Shown here piece by piece: positions 57,181 through 64,000 of a stretch of DNA of 64,000 bases (position 1 is its first letter; each line of letters opens with the position of its first letter). The stretch covers positions 85,678,389-85,742,388 of the forward strand of contig NC_039368.1 in NCBI RefSeq assembly GCF_003573695.1, given 5' to 3'. The notes under the pieces are model-generated. The model did no database searches. It worked only from the letters and a program-made list of their open reading frames with translations, and was not told the DNA's origin. The DNA comes from Papaver somniferum (lineage: Eukaryota > Streptophyta > Magnoliopsida > Ranunculales > Papaveraceae). A program made the translations under genes and the position numbers.

Positions 57181-58070
57181 AATATGTTGATATGAGTTTT
57201 TGTGAAGACTGTGTTCTTAGAAAGCAAAAACGGATTAGTTTCAGCAGAGGCGGCAGAGCCTTGAAAAGTGAGAAACTTGATTTGGTTCATACTGATGTAT
57301 GGGGACCAATTGATGTTGCATCTCACAGCAAGTTTCAATATTATATCATCTTTATTGATGATCACTCAATGAAGGTGTGGCTTTACTTCATGAAGAATAA
57401 GTTTGAGGTTTATGAAGTGTTTTAGAAGTGGAAAGCTTTGGTTGAAACAGAAACTGGTCTGAAGTTGAAGTGTCTAAGGTCAGACAACGGTGGTGAGTAT
57501 GACAAAACAGAATTCTTACAGTTACGTGCTACAAATGAAATTCGTTTGGAGAGGACAGTTCCAAGGATGCCACAGGAAAATGAAGTAGAAGGACGTATGA
57601 ATTGGACGTTGAATGCACGTGCTAGGTGCATGAGGTTGCAATCTGGTTTTCCCGAGACCTTCTGGGCACATGCAACAGAGACGGCTGCTTATCTAATCAA
57701 TAGGACACCTAGTAGTCCATTAGATATGAAGATACCAGAGGAGGTTTGGACCGTAAAAAAGGTAAATCTTTCATATTTGAAAGTTTTTGGTTGTGTTGGT
57801 TATGTTCATCTTAGTCCCGGTAAGAGGTCTAAGATAGGTGCTCAAGCAAAGAAGTGTATATTTTTTTGTTACGGAAATGACGCTTTTGGGTATAAACTTT
57901 GGGACTACGAGGGTCACAAAGTTATTAGAAGTAGATACGTCACTTTTAATGAGAAGGAACTGTACAAGGACAGGAACAAAACACAAGTTGAAGATGTCGG
58001 ATCAAGCAACATCGATAAGGAGTTGTATATCGATATTGATGATGTTTCTGGAAAAAGTGTGGTACAATAA
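57177..58070 (+). pseudogene. copia integrase, catalytic Glu lost
   Basis: Zinc-site half CEDCVLRKQKRISF, then the first Asp in LDLVHTDVWGPIDV and the second in CLRSDNGGEYDKTE. The third catalytic position is altered: the family has A-E-R before MN, while here the order is E-G-R (NEVEGRMNWTLN), so Glu is displaced by Gly. One stop separates 57177-57425 from 57438-58070 in the same frame. The C-terminal GKRSKIGAQAKKCIFFCYG segment is normal. Confidence 0.85.
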
Positions 58071-58199
58071 GGGCACGATATTACTGATGGCAGGGAAGTA
58101 TAAGGTGAAGAGACTTCTGCTGTAGTGGGAGTTACTCCTATAGTTCCACAAGAAATATGAAGATCATCAATAACTCCAAAACCAAACCCAAGGTTTGCT

Positions 58200-59781
58200 A
58201 TGAATTATCTATTACTTATGGATGGAGGTGAACCTGAAGATATTAAAGAAGCACTAGCGGCTGATGATTCAGGCAAGTGGCAACTTGCTATGGAAGATGA
58301 GATGAATTCACTTGAGGAGAATGACGCTTGGGTGTTAGTAAAATTACCAATAGGTAAGAAGGCGTTGCATAATAAGTGGATTTATCGGATGAAGTCTGAA
58401 GCAAATGGAGATATTCGCTATAAGGCGAGGTTGGTTGTGAAAGGTTTCCAAAAAAAAACATGGTGTTGATTACAACGAGATATTTTCTCTAGTTGTGAAG
58501 ATGATTACTATTAGAGCAGTGTTAATTCTAGTGGCTTCTGAAGATCTCTACCTTGAACAGCTGGATGTAAAGACAACTTTTCTTCATGGTGGCCTAGATG
58601 AAGAAATTTACATGAAGTAAACAGAAGGATTCATAGTAAAAGGCAAGGAAGAGATGGTTTGCAAGATAAAAAAGAGTTTGTATGGTTTAAAACAAGCCCC
58701 GATACAGTGGTACAAGAAGTTTGATAACTTCATGCATAGAGGTGGTTACTCACGTTGTAATGCAGATCATTGTTGTTACTTCAAAAGGTGCGGTTCTGAC
58801 TACATCATTTTATTACTGTATGTGGATGATATGTTGGTTGCCGGAACATCTCTACAAGAAGTTGAGAGTTTGAAGAAACAATTAGCAAGTGAGTTTGCTA
58901 TGAAAGATCGTGGTGAAGCAAAGAAGATTCTTGGTATGAGGATCATAAGAGACAGAGCTAAGGGTATACTTATGCTTAGTCAGGCTGAATATATTGAACG
59001 AGTGTTGAAAAGGTTCAATATGGAGAATGCTAAACCAGTTAGTTCTCCACATGGAAGTTAAATTCGTCTTTCAAGTATGTAGTGTGCGAAGACAAATGAA
59101 AAAAAGGAGTACATGGCTAACGTACCATATTCTTAGTCTATTGGGAGTCTACTGTATGTTATGGTGTGCACGAGACCGAATATTGCACATGTATTGGGAG
59201 TAGTGAGTAGATATACAAGCAACCCAAGCAAACAACATTGAGAATTTGTGAAGTGGATTCTCAGGTATTTGAGAGGTAACACAAACGTACCATTGTGTTG
59301 TGGAAAATGTGGTTCTATCTTGAGGGGTTATGTGGATGCATAATTCGCAGGTGATATAGATAAACAGCGAAGTACGAACGGTTATGTTTATAATATGGGG
59401 TCAGCTGCAGTGAGTTGGAACTCACGTTTACAGAAGTTGGTGACATTTTGTACTACGAAAGCGGAGTACGTAGCAGTAATAGAAGCGAGCAAGGAGATGA
59501 TTTGGTTACGAGGTTTGCTAGATGAGTTGGGAAAGGAACAAAGATATAATGTTCTGTTTTGCGACAGTCAAAGCGCTATACATTTAGGAAAGAACTCAGC
59601 TTATCATGCTAGGACGAAGCATATAGATATTCGTTATCATTTCATTCGGGATCTCTTAGAAGAAGGAGAGTTGAAGCTCGAGAAGATTCTTGGTTCGAAT
59701 AATCCGGCGGATATGTTTACCAAGGGAGTCACATCAGACAAGCTAAAGCTATGCAAGGCTTTAATTGGTCTCTCAGAATGA
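58200..59781 (+). pseudogene. copia reverse transcriptase and RNase H, broken
   Basis: Reads EALAADDSGKWQLAMEDEM, then HNKWIYRMKSEANGDIRYKA, with a shift near 58455 in an oligo-A run. The catalytic Asp of motif A (QLDVKTTFLHGGLDEEIYM) falls in this damaged stretch, followed by a stop near 58618. The frame 58654-59061 has YGLKQAPIQWYKKFD and the active-site box LLYVDDMLVAG. After more stops, RNase H appears at 59395-59781: SAAVSWNSRLQKLVTFCTTK with its AEYVA block, LFCDSQSAIHLGKNSAYHAR and NNPADMFTKG. Confidence 0.88.
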
Positions 59782-59890
59782 GGATCTGGGAGGGGAGCCG
59801 CACTAACATGAAGATGTTTTAGCACCGTCAAATCCAAAGTTGAAGAAAAGAATAATTGAAGACAATCAATGAGTCTTAAAAGTAGGAGAT

Positions 59891-60428
59891 TGTTAGTGAA
59901 TTTAAGACTAATTATTTCCTAAGTTAGCCGTGACTGTTTTGGGAAAGGGGTTTCCTAAAACGACTAGAATTCTTGGTGACCAAGTTTGTAACCTATATAA
60001 ATAGGTAATTAAGCCTTGTAGAATTGTATTGTATAGAAAACGATTAAGAGATCGGTGAGAGATTTCTTATATAGATTTTAGAGATAAAGTTAGGGTTTCA
60101 TTGTGAGAGCATATTGGTGAGGAACAAGAGACAAGGTTTATGTCTCAGGTAATTGTTGCGGTGTAACCAAGGGTTTGTTGGGATTCACACGAGTTTGTAA
60201 TCTTTTTTCTTCATAGTGGATTTGAGTTGGTGCAGCTCAAAGTGGACGTATACAATATATACAAGTTGTATGTATTGGTCGAACCACTATAAATATTGTA
60301 TCTTGTGAGTTGATTTATCTTTATCGTATTATTATAGTTGCGTGTGCTTGGTCTACTTATTATTCTTCATAATATTTCAAGATCCGTTATTCCGCGGTTG
60401 TCAGTGATTCCATAAGAAAATCCTAACA
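59891..60428 (+). repeat. 3' LTR of the second copia element
   Basis: Starts TGTTAGTGAA after the purine tract AAAAGTAGGAGA and ends CCTAACA. The TATA promoter is at 59994-60003. 538 bases. Confidence 0.9.
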
Positions 60429-61998
60429 TAAGCTTGAGTTTTAGCAAGGGAGAAACATACCAACTTTGATGAGGACTTAAGTGGTGATGTATATACAAAC
60501 TCTGTGATTGACTTGATAGCAACATTCTTAGATACTAAATTATGTGCAAGCTATAAATCGTTCATTTAAAGGCTCCCTGCAGATGTGGTAAGTATATAAA
60601 TACTTTTCATTTCTTTATTTATAGTTCACGTTCAACAAGCATCTTCTTTAGCATATGCTAATCCAGGTTTGTTATTTAATTTTTTTCTACTACCTCGCTG
60701 TTAGAGATTCTTCATGCGTTGGGTTATTTACCGATAATGGGTTTCTCATTTCTTGGTTGTTCAATCATTAAACCAACATATGAGATTGTATAGGTGGGAT
60801 TAGTATTTTTCCAACTGATAGAATTTACCTTTTTTTTTTTTTTTTTNNNNNNNNNNGATTATCTGTGATAGACCATATGGTTATGCATCGTGTAAAGGAA
60901 CAATGGAAATCCACATTGTGAAATGTTGTGATCTACAGATCTTAAACCATATTTCTCTTTGGATTGATTTAAGGGTGACGATTTTTTACTGAAATTGTAG
61001 TTGAGTCAATATCTTTAATTAGAAAATATATTGTAATTTGTAGACTACCATTATCCGGCTCAGCTGATACTTCTCGGGTTATTTATCAAATCGCTGAAAG
61101 GCTCAGCAGTACTCCCTGCGGTATGCTTATAGGGAACTCCAATAATGTCAGCTATTTTCCATAAGAAAGATCAACATGGATCTCTAAAAAGCATATGGCT
61201 TGGATCAGGTGTTACTAGGATTTTGAATTATAATAGTAGCTTTTGCTGATGACGCCAAGTATGGTTTAGCATGTCCAAATCACTCCTAGCCTTACTAAGA
61301 TCAATCCAGATACTAATACATAGGGCAGAAGACTGTATGTGGAGACCTAAAAAATTAAGTAAATTCCTTTTATTTAATTTTTTGCAACTTTGAAGCCTTA
61401 ATCTCAATGTTTCGATATGCCATAATTTGCTCTGCGCATTTTCCATGTATAAAACATGTAGGCTTTGAAGATGTATTTGTATATCTTTTATTTTGATACA
61501 GTTGTCTTCATATCGTCTAGAGTATTTTATTATTTTGCTCTTTTGCGTGGTTTAGTTATCAGACTCGATTTTTATACCGTGTTGATTATATTTTCATATG
61601 GCAGTCAATGTGATTCCCTACAATAGTGAATCCATTTCGACTTCAAATTTCCCACTCATGAGTTTTGCAGGTTTTGTGTACCTCTAGGTAGCTAGGTGTA
61701 ATCTTAAAGTAAAAACAATGAGTAGTATTTTAAATGGATAAAGCTTGGTGGAAAAGCTGGCGAAACCTAACAATATAATTCATAGCTAAATACTGAGAGT
61801 ATCATTTTAGAAATTTATGAAATGCAAATGGTACTTCCTTTCAATTTTTTTGGAGAATTTTAGATGGTTCATACATAATAGAATGTAGGTTGTGGTTTTG
61901 CTTATCAATGGTCATGTTTCATGGCACTCAGTACTTGCTATGTTTTTGTATGTGGTTTATTTTCATTTGTCATGTCATATATTGTGTGTTATCTTGGT
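60429..61998. other. Intergenic stretch containing the assembly gap
   Basis: AT-rich, with an oligo-T run ending at the N block. No coding frame longer than about 70 codons shows protein character, and no repeat is recognised. Confidence 0.4.
60847..60856. other. Assembly gap (10 N)
   Basis: Ten N bases directly follow an oligo-T run of about 19 bases. A homopolymer-related break is likely. The true distance is unknown. Confidence 0.98.
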
Positions 61999-62174
61999 CA
62001 GGGACGGAGCCAGAAATAGTTTTTAGGGGAGACTAATTAGGCAAAATATAAATTCAAGCGGGACCAACTAACAATTTTTTCTTTTAAATAACAGAAGTTC
62101 CTATGAATTTATAATGAATTAACGAGAAACAGGAGAGGCGGGGGCCCCATAAACTATACTAAGCTCCGTCCCTG
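61999..62174. mobile_element. hAT-like MITE, 176 bp
   Basis: Ends are perfect inverted repeats, CAGGGACGGAGC and GCTCCGTCCCTG. The flanking 8-mers ATCTTGGT (61991-61998) and ACCTTGGT (62175-62182) are a target duplication with one change. Both the CAGGG start and the 8-bp duplication are marks of the hAT superfamily. No coding capacity. Confidence 0.85.
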
Positions 62175-62500
62175 ACCTTGGTAGTGAAGTTGAACTTTTT
62201 TTATCAAGCAACTTGCACTACGGTCGAAATCTGGGTTCAGCCTATTTCTGACACATGATTTAGGCTTCTTTAGCATAAAGTATATGTATGGTATGCACAA
62301 TTAATTTTCTTATTTCTATGTTGGAAACCCAAATTCATCAAGGATTCAATTTGTGCTCTTAAGTTCATTTGTTTTATTTTCTTTTTAGGGACGTAAAGAT
62401 AGTTTGTTGAAGTACCGTAGAGTCTTATAGTCAAACTTCCCTTTGAGAACTCTTGTTGAAACCTCCCTTCTTTTGGTTGCTCTAAGTAACACAATATTGA

Positions 62501-62517
62501 TATATATATATATATAT
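62501..62517. repeat. TA microsatellite
   Basis: An uninterrupted run of about eight TA units. Confidence 0.8.
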
Positions 62518-63022
62518 TTCTGAGTTCATCATTCAATATTGACTGGTTCTTAATAGTTTGTTTGTCTATTTCTGTAGATAAAGATCATTAAGATCTGAAA
62601 AGACCTTGGCTTGGGTTTTGGGGGTTAATATACCAATACACATGCTAACCAGGCCATCACATTACTATTAATGTTGTAAATATCTATTAAGGTTTATAAG
62701 AGTGGTCGTGCCTAGGTTGACGTAACATGGACTATAGATTGTTGAGGAATTTCAGACAACGTGTAATATCTTGTACCTATCTTGAACTCCAAAGTGTCTT
62801 TTTTTTTGGTATATGGTTATATGCCTTTTGTAGTTACTTCGTTGGAGTAGTTATACATTTGGTTTGAAGAAATATAGCCATTATTTTACCATGCACAAAT
62901 AATAATGCCAATTACTAAGGATTTTAGTGAGCCAAGTGGCAGCATATGTACCTTAATAAGGTCTGAAACCAAGTATCTCGGTAAATAGAGTTTTGTCCCA
63001 TCACCACTTAGTTTTATATCGA

Positions 63023-63193
63023 AAATGCTAGCCATCCCCTACTCATGTCCACCAAAATTTTCCACCATGAGGTGTCATGGAGATAATGGTCAAATGCCAC
63101 ACATAAGGGTCCCCTACTAATCTCAATCCAGGGGATCAATGGGATAAAATTTGACACCTTATGGGGGTAATTTGTGGGGGAAGTGTAGCACTA
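63023..63193. mobile_element. Possible MITE with imperfect inverted ends
   Basis: The left end AAATGCTAGCCATCCCC is loosely mirrored by the right end (AGTGCTACACTTCCCCC on the other strand). An internal pair GAGGTGTCA / TGACACCTTA is mirrored as well. Identity is modest and no target duplication was found. Confidence 0.35.
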
Positions 63194-64000
63194 CCGGTGT
63201 TACATAGGTGATGTTCACTGACATGTCTTACCCTGGTCACTTCTGCAAACCCCAATCAAAAGTTTGATATGACAGGGTTAATAGTGGTGGCAAGGATAAG
63301 GTGACTCGGGTAGATGATATATACACCAACAACCCTGAAATACAAGCGCACCTGGCAGTATTTAAGACCCTACAAACAATCCAAAACAAAAATTGCTTCA
63401 ATTCGTACACGAGTGCACATTTCTAGTTATCTGATAATGTTGTTTTAACATTATGGTGATTTAGTTCAAGCGAATATACATTTCAATAGCATACATAATA
63501 TAACAGTAATATTCATTTTCAATAACTCATGTTTTATAATACCTTTATAATGTTCAATTTAAAGACTTTACAATGGTAGTTTTGAAATTCAGTGGTTTAA
63601 ATCAACTGGTCATATTAATTTCAAAATACCTAAAAGATACAGAAACGTGTCAAACAATCTACACAGTTTCCTAAAAATGTACGATTTTCAAAGTCAGTTA
63701 GAACGAAAACCAAAGTTTAAATTAGCTGTGCTATTTTTGGAATTCGAATAACAAAGAACAACAAATTAGATTCAGCAGTTTAAGTTATCTTAGGAAACCG
63801 ATTTCCTCAATGTGGAAATTACTACAATTTGAATTATATGGGAATACTGATTTTTTTAACTAGACTTTTGCAAAGACAGCAGATCGCATACATATGGCAT
63901 ATATCTAAGACACTTTTACAAGTTAAAGTACAAAACTTAAAATTGCGCTTCTCTTTTTATTTTTATCTCAAAGAATCCTCGGATGACATTTTTTTTTAAT
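63194..64000. other. Non-coding right edge
   Basis: AT-rich DNA with no recognised gene, RNA or repeat. Confidence 0.4.

Larger units (their letters stand above)
55232..60428 (+). mobile_element. Second Ty1/copia retrotransposon, decayed
   Basis: LTRs 55232-55737 and 59891-60428, a perfect initiator-Met primer-binding site, and all five copia domains in the normal order. The 5' LTR lacks the first 36 or so bases that open the 3' LTR (TGTTAGTGAATTTAAG), so the left end has been lost and no target duplication can be tested. The gene is broken by at least seven stops or shifts. Domain wording (FNGKNFAFWK, WIIDSGASFHAT, LFCDSQSAIHLGKNS) is that of the Tnt1-type group. Confidence 0.9.

Overview
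This is nuclear DNA from a flowering plant, most likely a eudicot. The evidence is the mix of transposable elements: Athila-type Ty3/gypsy, Ty1/copia with plant-type integrase and reverse transcriptase, a TRIM, an endonuclease-type LINE, Tourist-like and hAT-like MITEs, and a CACTA-type gene. The DNA is AT-rich with GT-AG introns. I make no species call. Nearly all long open frames are decayed transposon genes. Credible non-autonomous or host-like genes are few: a two-exon RRM-like gene near 51.3 kb, a CACTA-associated gene near 48.5-50.9 kb, and a PMD-like gene present twice.

Layout: 1-1740 is a collapsed Athila-like element. 1754-2572 is a terminal-inverted-repeat element with a long hairpin. 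2825-3666 is a broken LINE ORF1 (DUF4283). 4622-10328 is a decayed copia element with a tRNA-like SINE in its 3' end. 10471-10883 is a Tourist-like MITE flanked by TTA. 12392-12955 looks like a copia LTR. 13786-19849 is copy A of a segmental duplication of about 6 kb. It carries membrane-protein-like frames on the minus strand, a minisatellite, a 3'-truncated LINE and the start of a PMD-like gene. 19850-22811 is a truncated LTR element lying exactly between the two copies. Copy B starts near 22812, is interrupted at 25557 and resumes at 43354.

The interruption (25558-43353) is an Athila element on the minus strand that landed in the minisatellite of copy B. Copy A supplies the empty site. Its 5' LTR was in turn split by a 7.2 kb LTR element (35586-42770) with a perfect 5-bp target duplication (CACTC). 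That inner element has no recognisable gag, protease, reverse transcriptase or integrase. It carries instead an acidic frame of about 594 codons with one stop. The order of events can be read directly: LINE insertion, duplication, Athila insertion, inner insertion.

Right of copy B are the PMD-like gene (46465-47516), a possible orphan exon, the CACTA-associated gene, the RRM-like gene, a complete 344-bp TRIM (52929-53272), a second decayed copia element (55232-60428), a 10-N gap, and a hAT-like MITE (61999-62174). No rRNA, convincing tRNA, CRISPR array or bacterial-style operon is present. The element with the acidic frame, together with its truncated relative at 19850-22811, is the most interesting candidate for something poorly described.
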